Positions 17,736 to 25,308 of a stretch of DNA of 64,000 nt are shown piece by piece (position 1 is the stretch's first letter; each line of letters starts with the position of its first letter). Below the pieces are notes generated by a model. That model was not told the DNA's origin. It saw only the letters and a list, made by a program, of their open reading frames with translations, and did not search any database. Both the position numbers and the translations under genes were made by a program. The stretch is from Fimbriimonadaceae bacterium (GTDB lineage Bacteria > Armatimonadota > Fimbriimonadia > Fimbriimonadales > Fimbriimonadaceae): assembly GCA_023957775.1 (NCBI GenBank), contig JAMLGR010000001.1:62001-126000 (forward strand), written 5' to 3'.

Positions 17736-19117
17736 GCCGCCGGCACTTCGGGACCGACGGCATCCGCGGAGTCGCCAACGAGAAACTCACTCCGGAACTC
17801 GCTTTCGCGTTGGGCCGGGCTGCAGGCCACTTCCTGCACGCGCGAGGGTTGCCCCGGCGGGCGGTGATGGGCCGGGATACTCGCCGGAGCGGGCCCATGC
17901 TGGGGGCGGCCCTGGCAAGCGGATTGTGCTCGACAGGCGTCGATGTGGTGTCCCTCGGCGTCGTGCCGACGCCCACGGTGTCTTACGCTGCGCGCACGGG
18001 GGAGTTCGGGTTGGGGGCCATTCTCTCGGCCAGCCACAACCCCGCGCCCGACAACGGCATCAAGCTCGTCGGACACGATGGGTGCAAACTCGCCGACAGC
18101 GTCGAACTCGAGCTCGAGGCGGCCTTAGCCCCGGAGGCGGTGACCCTGCGGCCCACGGGCGGGGAAGTGGGCTCCCTCGAAAGCGATCGGGCCCTCGTGG
18201 ACGCGTACCTCGACACGTTGGTGGCGATGGTGCCAGAGCGCCTGGATGGGATGCAGATTGCGGTGGACGCCGCCCACGGGGCCGCGTTCGAGCTTGCTCC
18301 GGAGGTGCTGGTCCGGTTGGGCGCGGAGGTGTATCTGACCGGAGCGGAGCCGGACGGGATGAACATCAACGCCGAGGGAGGCGCGACGAAACCCGATCGG
18401 ATCGGGGCTTTCACCCTGGAGACCGAGGCGGAATTCGGCGTCGCTTTCGATGGCGACGCGGACCGAGCGGTCTTTTGCGACGAGCGCGGGCGCCTGATCA
18501 ACGGGGACCGCACCATCGGGATCTGGAGCGGGCACTGGCAGCGGCACGGGTTGTTGGAGCCTCGCGTCGTCGTGGGCACCGTCATGAGCAACGGTGGGTT
18601 CGAGCGCTACCTCCTCGGCCGCGGAGTCCGGCTCGAGCGAACCCCCGTGGGCGACAAGTACGTGGCGCAGCGACTGATCGAGACTGGTGCGAAGATCGGA
18701 GGAGAGCAGAGCGGGCACATCATCTTTCCCGCCCACGGCCCCACGGGCGACGGCCTGGTGACGATGCTCGAGATGCTCCGCGTGCTTCGGCGCGAATCGC
18801 GACCGGCTTCCGCGTTCTACGAGGATTACGAGTCGTGGCCCCAGGTGCTGATCAACGTGGCGGTCGCGTCGAGGGACGGGTGGGATGCGGGCGAGCTCGT
18901 CCGCGAAGCCCTCGCCTCGGGCGAGCAGGCGCTTGCCGGCCACGGCCGGCTCGTCGTTCGGCCCAGTGGCACCCAGCCGATGGTGCGCGTCATGGTGGAA
19001 GCCGACACGTACGCGCTGCGGGACGAGGTGGCGGACCAAATCGTATCGGCGATGCAAAGCGAGCTGGACGGACGCGTGTACAGCAAGGTGGATCTCACAC
19101 ATGCTTTGGGCGATTGA
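17732..19117 (+). CDS. glmM: Phosphoglucosamine mutase GlmM
   Basis: GlmM converts glucosamine-6-phosphate to glucosamine-1-phosphate on the path to UDP-GlcNAc for peptidoglycan. The 461-residue length is normal. The protein opens with FGTDGIRG. The phosphorylated catalytic Ser101 lies in ILSASHNPAPDNG. The metal loop is FDGDADR, the sugar loop is GGEQSGH, and the phosphate loop is RPSGTQP. It overlaps grpE by 4 nt (ATGA) and coaX by 17 nt, so the three are one transcription unit. Confidence 0.97.
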   Translation: MSRRHFGTDGIRGVANEKLTPELAFALGRAAGHFLHARGLPRRAVMGRDTRRSGPMLGAALASGLCSTGVDVVSLGVVPTPTVSYAARTGEFGLGAILSASHNPAPDNGIKLVGHDGCKLADSVELELEAALAPEAVTLRPTGGEVGSLESDRALVDAYLDTLVAMVPERLDGMQIAVDAAHGAAFELAPEVLVRLGAEVYLTGAEPDGMNINAEGGATKPDRIGAFTLETEAEFGVAFDGDADRAVFCDERGRLINGDRTIGIWSGHWQRHGLLEPRVVVGTVMSNGGFERYLLGRGVRLERTPVGDKYVAQRLIETGAKIGGEQSGHIIFPAHGPTGDGLVTMLEMLRVLRRESRPASAFYEDYESWPQVLINVAVASRDGWDAGELVREALASGEQALAGHGRLVVRPSGTQPMVRVMVEADTYALRDEVADQIVSAMQSELDGRVYSKVDLTHALGD

Positions 19118-19871
19118 TGTCGGGAACACGCACACGGTCGTCGGCCTCTGGGACGGCGATGCCTGGCGGTCGGTATGGCGCAGGTCCACGGATGCGGAGG
19201 CCACCGAAGACGAGCTGGCCGCCTGGATCAAGGCGATGTGCGAACTGGACGGCGTCGAGATGGCGGCGAGCGGCGTGGTCTGCGCGAGCGTCGTGCCGGC
19301 GATGCACTCGGCGATCGCGCGGCTGGGCGGCAAGTGGCTCGGCTCCGAACCTCGCTTCCTCGACCGTGGGGATCAAGTGGGACTGGTCGTGACCTACGAT
19401 CCTCCGCACGCCGTGGGCGCCGACCGCCTTGCGAACGCCCTGGGCGCGTTGGACCGATTCGAGCCGCCGATCGTGGTCGTGGACTTCGGGACGGCCACGA
19501 CGTTCGATGCGATCGATCGCCAAGGCGCGTACGTGGGCGGCGCCATTCTCACGGGAATCGAGGTCTCGAGCCAGGCCCTGTTCGGGCGGACGGCAAAGTT
19601 GCCCCAAGTCGAGCTGGTCGCGCCGGAGCGCGCGATCGGGAGGACGACGGTGGAGTCTCTCCAGTCGGGTCTGGTTTTGGGCTATGCGGGCGCCATCGAC
19701 ACGCTGGCGGCCCGCATGTCCGACGAGCTTGGCGGAGCGCGCGTGCTGGCGACAGGCGGGCTTGGCAGTCAGTTTGCCGCGCTGTGCGCCCAAATCGCCT
19801 CGTACGAGCCCCATCTCACGCTCGATGGGCTTCGGATCGCGTTTGCCCGGTTCGAGGCCTCAACAGCCTGA
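19101..19871 (+). CDS. coaX: Type III pantothenate kinase
   Basis: CoaX phosphorylates pantothenate in the first step of coenzyme A synthesis and, unlike CoaA, is not feedback-inhibited by CoA. The 256-residue protein shows the ASKHA-fold phosphate loops: DVGNTHTVVGLW at the N-terminus, GADRLAN, DFGTATTFDAI and GGAILTGIEVSSQALF, then ATGGLGSQFA near the end. Its ATG lies inside glmM, with a 17-nt overlap. It converges on the HhH-protein gene with only 4 nt between stops. Confidence 0.95.
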   Translation: MLWAIDVGNTHTVVGLWDGDAWRSVWRRSTDAEATEDELAAWIKAMCELDGVEMAASGVVCASVVPAMHSAIARLGGKWLGSEPRFLDRGDQVGLVVTYDPPHAVGADRLANALGALDRFEPPIVVVDFGTATTFDAIDRQGAYVGGAILTGIEVSSQALFGRTAKLPQVELVAPERAIGRTTVESLQSGLVLGYAGAIDTLAARMSDELGGARVLATGGLGSQFAALCAQIASYEPHLTLDGLRIAFARFEASTA

Positions 19872-19875
19872 CCAT

Positions 19876-20718
19876 TCAGGTGCGGGCCAGGCTGCGGAGA
19901 ATCGAGTCGAACTGGCCGCTGTCCCGCGAACCCCGGGCTCCCACATACGTGGCGCCCATATTGAATCGAATGCCGCTCACGCCGCTGTGGCGCGCGTACT
20001 TCGCCAGTTTGCCCGCCAGCACCCAGTCCGCCGAGTCCGCTTCCTCCTCGCTGAGGATGTGCCGCGCCGCGAGGCGGACCCATTTGTCCATGGGTTGAAG
20101 GTAGAGGCGGTCCACGTTGGACACGCCCTCCTCCAAATCCAAGGTGTCCACGACGTCGCGAAGAAAGATGCTCGCGAATTTCGGGCCGACTCCTCGAATG
20201 TCGACGATCCGCATGAACTCGGTCTCCAGGCGGCCCGTGCGCTCGACGGCATCGCCCACGTACTGGGCCACGCTCCCGCCATCGGTAGCGCGAAAGGCGT
20301 CCTGGACAAGCTCCACCAACCCGGCCACGACGCCGTAGTTGAGACTTTCATTGGGCTTGCGCCCGCGCTCGGAGCAACGCTTGGCAAACGCTTCCCAGAC
20401 CCTGTCTGCGGCTTGGTCTTCGAGGAAGGAGCCGAAGCGCTCCCTTGGGTAACAGTCTCTCCAGGCCGCGCCGGCGATTTCACCGAGTTCGAGCCGGTCC
20501 TTACCCCTGCGCATGAACGCGTAGTAGCCGAGCATGGCGCAACAGCAGCCGTACGGATCGAGAAACAGTCTCTCGAGCTCCTCGGCGGATTCCACCCTCT
20601 CTTGTGCGGCCTTCGAAACACCGGGCACAAGCAGTTGCTCGACGTAGCGATCGGCTGGATCGCCGGCCAGGGCCAGCATCAGTGCGCGGGCTTCTGGCCG
20701 GAGTTCGAAAGGGGTCAT
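19876..20718 (-). CDS. HhH DNA glycosylase-like protein of unknown specificity
   Basis: A 280-residue soluble protein. The central part has a helix-hairpin-helix signature (MRIVDIRGVGPKFASIFLRDVV), and downstream LYLQPMDKWVRLAARHIL sits where HhH-GPD glycosylases carry their catalytic Asp loop. That suggests a base-excision glycosylase of the archaeal 8-oxoguanine type, although the canonical LPGVG-x-K hairpin is only partly matched. A Cys-rich spot (DPYGCCCAML) is unusual, and there is no FeS-cluster loop of the Nth type. It is the last gene of the minus-strand run with the pseudo-caspase, 26 nt downstream of it. Confidence 0.55.
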   Translation of the reverse strand: MTPFELRPEARALMLALAGDPADRYVEQLLVPGVSKAAQERVESAEELERLFLDPYGCCCAMLGYYAFMRRGKDRLELGEIAGAAWRDCYPRERFGSFLEDQAADRVWEAFAKRCSERGRKPNESLNYGVVAGLVELVQDAFRATDGGSVAQYVGDAVERTGRLETEFMRIVDIRGVGPKFASIFLRDVVDTLDLEEGVSNVDRLYLQPMDKWVRLAARHILSEEEADSADWVLAGKLAKYARHSGVSGIRFNMGATYVGARGSRDSGQFDSILRSLART

Positions 20719-20744
20719 CTGTCTTCGATGTTCACCTCGCGCCT

Positions 20745-22109
20745 CTAGAAGCGCGCGTCAGAAGCCATGTTGCTCAACACGGGCAGAGTGGGTGTCTGCT
20801 GGCTGGCTCCACCGGTCGACCCGGTGTCCCCTCGGCGAATGCGGTAGAAGACCTGCCACCCGAACTCGAGGATGGGAATCCGGTTGGACCGCATCTCGCT
20901 CAGCACGGACGCCATGGCTTCGCCGTAGACCCCGATGGGCTTCCCATCGCGCACGGAGGAGAAGACGGTATCGCCCGGCAATGTGGCTTGTGCCTGGGAG
21001 ATCGCCCCGACGAGAGGTGTCTCCATGCCGAAATAGCGTCCCTGCACGATCGGACGGTTCGCTTCGAAGAACGCGAAGATCTTGGCTCCCTTGGCCATGA
21101 AGATCTTGTAGAGTTCGCTTTTGGCGACCATGCCGGTCGACTCCGACGCCGATTGCGCCTCGATGCCGGCAAGGTAGTCCTTGCCATCCAAGTTCACGCC
21201 GACCCCGGCGAAGAAGATCGTCACCGTGTTGCCCTCTCCCACGCGCTGGGCCATGGCTCGGGCGCTCGCGAGAATCTGGGCCGAGGTGGCATTGGCCACG
21301 AGGTCGACATTGCCCTCGGGATACCCTCCGTGGGTGATGAGAGCCTCCCGCACATGGGCTGCATCGTCGGCACCGAAGGGAAGCATTCCCTGTGGCAGCC
21401 GCCCTTCGGAGTTACCGATCACGAGCGCGAACTTCGTCGCCAGCGGGGCCACGCGGCCGACGAGCGGAGCGATGAAGCCACCGGTCGCCGAGGTCGACGT
21501 GTCCGCCAAATCCCCAGCTTTGATGTCCACGGAGTCCGTGCCTGCCTTGACGGTCTTGACGTTTCCGACGGGCGCGGCCTGCTCGATGGCGGCACGCTCG
21601 TCGGGAGCCACGACCTCGGCGTCGACGCGCCAGTCCGCCTTGCCGGCTTCCGCATAGGTTCCCTCGAGGGTTTGCGCCTTGGCCGTGTCACCGGTCTCGA
21701 CGTAGATCGCGTTGAGGAAGTAGAAGGTCTCGCGGCTGAACTGCCTCTTGGCGAGGAGCGCCTCGAACTCCTGGGCGGCGGTTCGAAGCATGTTGCTCCG
21801 TTGATCGCCGGGGCCAAGGACCATCGCGGCGCGGTACGCGGAGTACGCGGCCATGAAATTCGGGGAGTACGGCGCGCCGTCTCGCCATTGCCTTCGTTCG
21901 GACACGGGTCCGGGGAGAAGGGTGGCGCCAGAGTAGTCTTCGGGGCGGTAGGCGGCTGCCTGTTGAAAGGCCTGTCGCGCTTCGGCCCAGAGCCCGGCGC
22001 GCGCGTTCTGCAGGCCCTCCTCGTAAGAGGTGCTCCACGACTGGGCCAGCCCGATAGCGGCCATCGCGAGCACGGCCAGCAGGACGGTTACTCTTCGAAC
22101 CAATTTCAT
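20745..22109 (-). CDS. Exported caspase-fold (C14-like) pseudoprotease
   Basis: This 454-residue protein has a signal peptide (residues 1-22), a helical, TPR-like region at about 25-160 and a caspase-like domain from about residue 226 (KFALVIGNSEG). The landmark strands are present, but both catalytic positions are changed. The usual SGHG histidine is valine (FFAGVG, Val303). The usual DxCHSG cysteine region reads FFEANRP, with Asn351 at the cysteine position. It is therefore probably not a protease. It lies 4 nt after a PorV-like barrel gene, so it likely acts in the periplasm with that barrel. Confidence 0.75.
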   Translation of the reverse strand: MKLVRRVTVLLAVLAMAAIGLAQSWSTSYEEGLQNARAGLWAEARQAFQQAAAYRPEDYSGATLLPGPVSERRQWRDGAPYSPNFMAAYSAYRAAMVLGPGDQRSNMLRTAAQEFEALLAKRQFSRETFYFLNAIYVETGDTAKAQTLEGTYAEAGKADWRVDAEVVAPDERAAIEQAAPVGNVKTVKAGTDSVDIKAGDLADTSTSATGGFIAPLVGRVAPLATKFALVIGNSEGRLPQGMLPFGADDAAHVREALITHGGYPEGNVDLVANATSAQILASARAMAQRVGEGNTVTIFFAGVGVNLDGKDYLAGIEAQSASESTGMVAKSELYKIFMAKGAKIFAFFEANRPIVQGRYFGMETPLVGAISQAQATLPGDTVFSSVRDGKPIGVYGEAMASVLSEMRSNRIPILEFGWQVFYRIRRGDTGSTGGASQQTPTLPVLSNMASDARF

Positions 22110-22113
22110 AGTG

Positions 22114-23280
22114 CTACCTTTTCACCTTGTAGGAGACTCCGAAGCTGAAGTCGCGACCGCCCGTGTCCGGATCGCCCCAGTTGAGGTCGAGGCTGAGATC
22201 GGAACCATTGGGGCGGTAGCCGATGCCGTAAACGAGACCGCTGCGGTCGTCGAAGTGGTCGCCGGCGCTGGGATTCCAGCTGTAACCGACCCGGATCGGC
22301 ACGCGACCGAACTGCGCGTTGTACGTGTACTCCAAGCCCGCTCCGAAACGGGTCTGGGCGTCTCGCGTACCACCGAAGGGGCTGGGCCCGCCCGAGAACA
22401 GGTGCTCGACCTCGGCGCCAAGGACCAGGTAGTCCCTGCCGCCGCGGAGCCCGTCTCGGCGCGTGGCGAAGCCGGCCGAAATGCGAGCGGGGACCTTGTC
22501 GTAGAGGTCCTGTGAATTCGAGTTTCCGCTCAAGTTGATCTCACTGTGGAAGCTGAGTCCGAAAATCGAATTGGGCTGGTTGCGCGGCACGTACTGGACG
22601 CCTGCGACGACGCCAAATCCCGTCCCGGTCTCATCGACGTCGCTATCGACGTCCCCGACGACGTTGTTGCTACCATCGAAAAGCTGGCCGCGCCTGCGGT
22701 CGAGGATCCCTGTCGTGGCGTACATCACGCCGACGCCCCAGTTGAAGTTTTGAGCCTCGTTCGTCTTGCCGAACGAAAGGGTGACGACGTCCGTTCGGAT
22801 CTTGGTGAGTTCGCTGTAGTTGCGGACCGTGAGCGCTCCGCTGGAAAGGTTATTGGACGTACGCACGTCGTGCAGGAATCCCCCAAGGGTGATCCCGAGG
22901 CTGACGGTTCCTTTCGAGCGGCCCGAACGATCCTTGAGCGGCATGGCCACCCCGGCATGGGTCAGCGCGAGGGGACCGCCAGAGCCTGTCGTGGAGAACT
23001 GCTGCTGGGAAAGAGGGGCGAAGGGTCCGGTCACCGCCGTCTTGCTTTCGGGCAGGTTTCGGAGGACCACGCCGACCTGGGTGCGATCGACATAGCCGAG
23101 GCCCGCCGGATTGTTGTATCCGGAGAGGGTGTCGGCGCCCGTGATGTTTCCGGCACCTCCCATGCCCATGGCGCGGCCTCCGGCGTCGAGCGCCGACAGA
23201 ACGTCGGGGATCTGGGCGGAGCCCAAAGCCGATACCGCGGCAACGACCGCGACGAACGAATACCTTCTCATCATCTTCAT
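22114..23280 (-). CDS. PorV/FadL-like outer-membrane barrel protein
   Basis: This 388-residue protein has a signal peptide (MMRRYSFVAVVAAVSALGSA). The N-terminal plug-like motif AGGRAMGMGGAGNITGAD, followed by YNNPAGLGY, is the hallmark of PorV/PorQ/UPF0164 proteins in the FadL superfamily. The rest is a run of amphipathic beta strands consistent with a 14-strand barrel. PorV serves as a shuttle in type IX secretion elsewhere, and no other T9SS component is seen here. It has a GGAGG ribosome binding site and sits between the Ig-like protein and pseudo-caspase genes, probably in one operon. Confidence 0.8.
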   Translation of the reverse strand: MKMMRRYSFVAVVAAVSALGSAQIPDVLSALDAGGRAMGMGGAGNITGADTLSGYNNPAGLGYVDRTQVGVVLRNLPESKTAVTGPFAPLSQQQFSTTGSGGPLALTHAGVAMPLKDRSGRSKGTVSLGITLGGFLHDVRTSNNLSSGALTVRNYSELTKIRTDVVTLSFGKTNEAQNFNWGVGVMYATTGILDRRRGQLFDGSNNVVGDVDSDVDETGTGFGVVAGVQYVPRNQPNSIFGLSFHSEINLSGNSNSQDLYDKVPARISAGFATRRDGLRGGRDYLVLGAEVEHLFSGGPSPFGGTRDAQTRFGAGLEYTYNAQFGRVPIRVGYSWNPSAGDHFDDRSGLVYGIGYRPNGSDLSLDLNWGDPDTGGRDFSFGVSYKVKR

Positions 23281-23309
23281 GCAAAGTCCTCCAAACGACT
23301 TCGGCTGCG

Positions 23310-24284
23310 TTACCTAAGCCTGACGGTCACTTCCTGTGTGGCCGCGACATTCCCCGCGCGATCGCGGGCCGTCGTCACAATCTTAAACTCGTTGGGCAGT
23401 CCCGGACGCCAACGGATGCGCCCGCTCCACCGCAAGGTGTTGTTTCCCGAAGTGCGGACAGAACTGCGCGCGACCCGCGTGATGAAGGCGCCGGTCAGCG
23501 ACTGCACGAACACATCGATGCCGGTCACGTCGATGGACGAAGTACTCAGATCGGTGACGTCCACAACGACGGAAATGGTCGCCCTCCGCCGGAGGTTCGT
23601 GTCGGATCGCGGGTACTGAATCGTGAGGACCGGATCCACGCGGTCCAACGTCACGCTGATCGACTGGGTGGCGGTGTTCTCCGCTTCGTCGGTGACCTTG
23701 ATCGTAATCGTCTGGGCGCCATCCAACTCGATGCCGCTTGTGTCCCAAGTGACGGTGAAGGACTGCGTGTTCCCCGTATTGTTGGGGATGTCCTGGTTGT
23801 TCACCTGGACGCGCCACTCTTTGACGTTCGCTTCATCGAGTTCCACGCTGATCGGAATGAACGGCCCACGCACGAAGGCGTTGTTGGTTGGGTTGAACTG
23901 AAGAAACTTGGGTTTCGTGCGGTCCAACGTCACGTTGAGCGTCTTGGGCGTGTAGGTCGCCCCCGGCTCGGTCGCCGTCACCACGATCGTGTAGGCGCCT
24001 TCCGGGTTGGACGGGCCAAAGGAGAGCGTGAGGTTGTTGTCGATCTGCCCCTGGGAGTTGGGGGTGAAACGCCCTTCCACGCTGGTTTGGACTCCGCCGG
24101 GTCCTGTCGCGAGGGCCTTGACCGTCACCTCGAGTGTCGCACCGCTGATGAGGAATTTGACTTGGGTCGAGCTTCCGACAAATGCTCCATCGGTCGGCGA
24201 GGTGACCGTCAAGGTCTGCGCCTGGACCGCCAGCGCGCACAGAAGTGCTGCGAGCATGGTCGTTGCTTTCAAGATATTCATCAT
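23310..24284 (-). CDS. Secreted Ig-like repeat protein
   Basis: This 324-residue exported protein has a signal peptide ending AVQAQ, then three beta-sandwich repeats of about 95-100 residues. The first starts LTVTSPTDGAFVGSSTQVKF. The others follow linkers TLDRTKPKFLQFNPTNNAFV and TLDRVDPVLTIQYPRSDTNL, each with an Ig-like pattern ending in a TAT/TDEAEN/TARDRAGN strand. No anchor or sorting signal is seen at the C-terminus. The function is unknown, and adhesion or a structural role at the surface is plausible. It is the first gene of the operon with the PorV-like barrel and pseudo-caspase. Confidence 0.75.
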   Translation of the reverse strand: MMNILKATTMLAALLCALAVQAQTLTVTSPTDGAFVGSSTQVKFLISGATLEVTVKALATGPGGVQTSVEGRFTPNSQGQIDNNLTLSFGPSNPEGAYTIVVTATEPGATYTPKTLNVTLDRTKPKFLQFNPTNNAFVRGPFIPISVELDEANVKEWRVQVNNQDIPNNTGNTQSFTVTWDTSGIELDGAQTITIKVTDEAENTATQSISVTLDRVDPVLTIQYPRSDTNLRRRATISVVVDVTDLSTSSIDVTGIDVFVQSLTGAFITRVARSSVRTSGNNTLRWSGRIRWRPGLPNEFKIVTTARDRAGNVAATQEVTVRLR

Positions 24285-24328
24285 TCCCCTCCAGAGTCTA
24301 ATGCCATGATGCGGTCCATCAAGGCGAT

Positions 24329-25135
24329 CTATTCTCGCTGATTTAGGACGTACGAGTCAATGAATTCGGCGACTCCGCCCTCCGTATTGGCCGCGACGTG
24401 CACTCTCGCGCAGGCGCGAACCTCGTCCGCCGCGTTGGCCACAGCCCCGCCCAATCCCGCCCAGGCGAGCATTTCCAGGTCGTTCAAATAGTCCCCGATC
24501 GCCGCGACTTCGGACCGCGGAATCGCGAGGTGGGAGGCGAGGGATTGAAGCGCCGCCCCCTTGTTTGCGTCGCGCGGCAAGAACTCGAGGTACTCCGGTT
24601 CCGACAAAGTGAGTTGTGCGCCGGAGTACGCGCGATCCGACGCGAAGCTGCGGAATTCTTTGCCGATTCGCGGCTCCTCGGCGACAAACATCAGCTTGGT
24701 GACCTGCAACTCTTCGACGCGCTGGGAACCCAATAGTTCTCGCTGTACGCCACCAACCCGGTGAAGATACAGGTCTCCCCACTCGCTGTCCCGAGGGAAG
24801 ATCAGTCGATTCCGGCTGTAGAGATGGGCATGAAGGCCATGGGTCTCCGCGTAGCCCAGAAGCCTGGACACCAACTCGGGTTCCAGAGAGTGGTGGAGAA
24901 GTTCCTGTTCGGCCGAAAGCAGCACGTGGGCGCCGTTGCAGCAGATCGTGGCTCCAGTGAGTCCGAGAAGCGACGCGTAGTGGCGAACGCTGGGGGCATT
25001 GCGCCCGCTGGCGAGGACCACGTGGATGCCCGACAGGGCGGCGCGGCGGATCGCGTCGGCCGACGCGGGATGGATGGTGCGGTCGGGGAGCAGGGTCGTA
25101 CCGTCGAGGTCCAGGGCGAGAAGTGAAATCGGCAC
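24329..25135 (-). CDS. Cof-type HAD-IIB phosphatase
   Basis: A 268-residue HAD hydrolase with a type IIB cap. Motif I is LALDLDGTTL, motif II ASGRN, and motif III/IV the conserved NKGAALQSLASHL followed by IGDYLNDLEMLAWAG. Such enzymes dephosphorylate sugar phosphates, flavin mononucleotide or pyridoxal phosphate, and the substrate is not predictable. The start is a GTG (PISLLALDLDG). It is divergent from cheA with about 170 bp between starts. Confidence 0.9.
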   Translation of the reverse strand: MPISLLALDLDGTTLLPDRTIHPASADAIRRAALSGIHVVLASGRNAPSVRHYASLLGLTGATICCNGAHVLLSAEQELLHHSLEPELVSRLLGYAETHGLHAHLYSRNRLIFPRDSEWGDLYLHRVGGVQRELLGSQRVEELQVTKLMFVAEEPRIGKEFRSFASDRAYSGAQLTLSEPEYLEFLPRDANKGAALQSLASHLAIPRSEVAAIGDYLNDLEMLAWAGLGGAVANAADEVRACARVHVAANTEGGVAEFIDSYVLNQRE

Positions 25136-25308
25136 AACGGGTCTCTTCCCGGCTACAAGCCGAGGCTCCAGTTACCGACGATACCCTTAGGGAACCTCCG
25201 CGCGAGGCGCTCCCTGGCTGGCGGGCCGCGCAAGCTGCTGCGAACGACGTGGGTGGAGCGACGGAGTTCGCAGGCTTTCGGGGGCGTCAGGGGTTGGGTG
25301 GAGACGGC

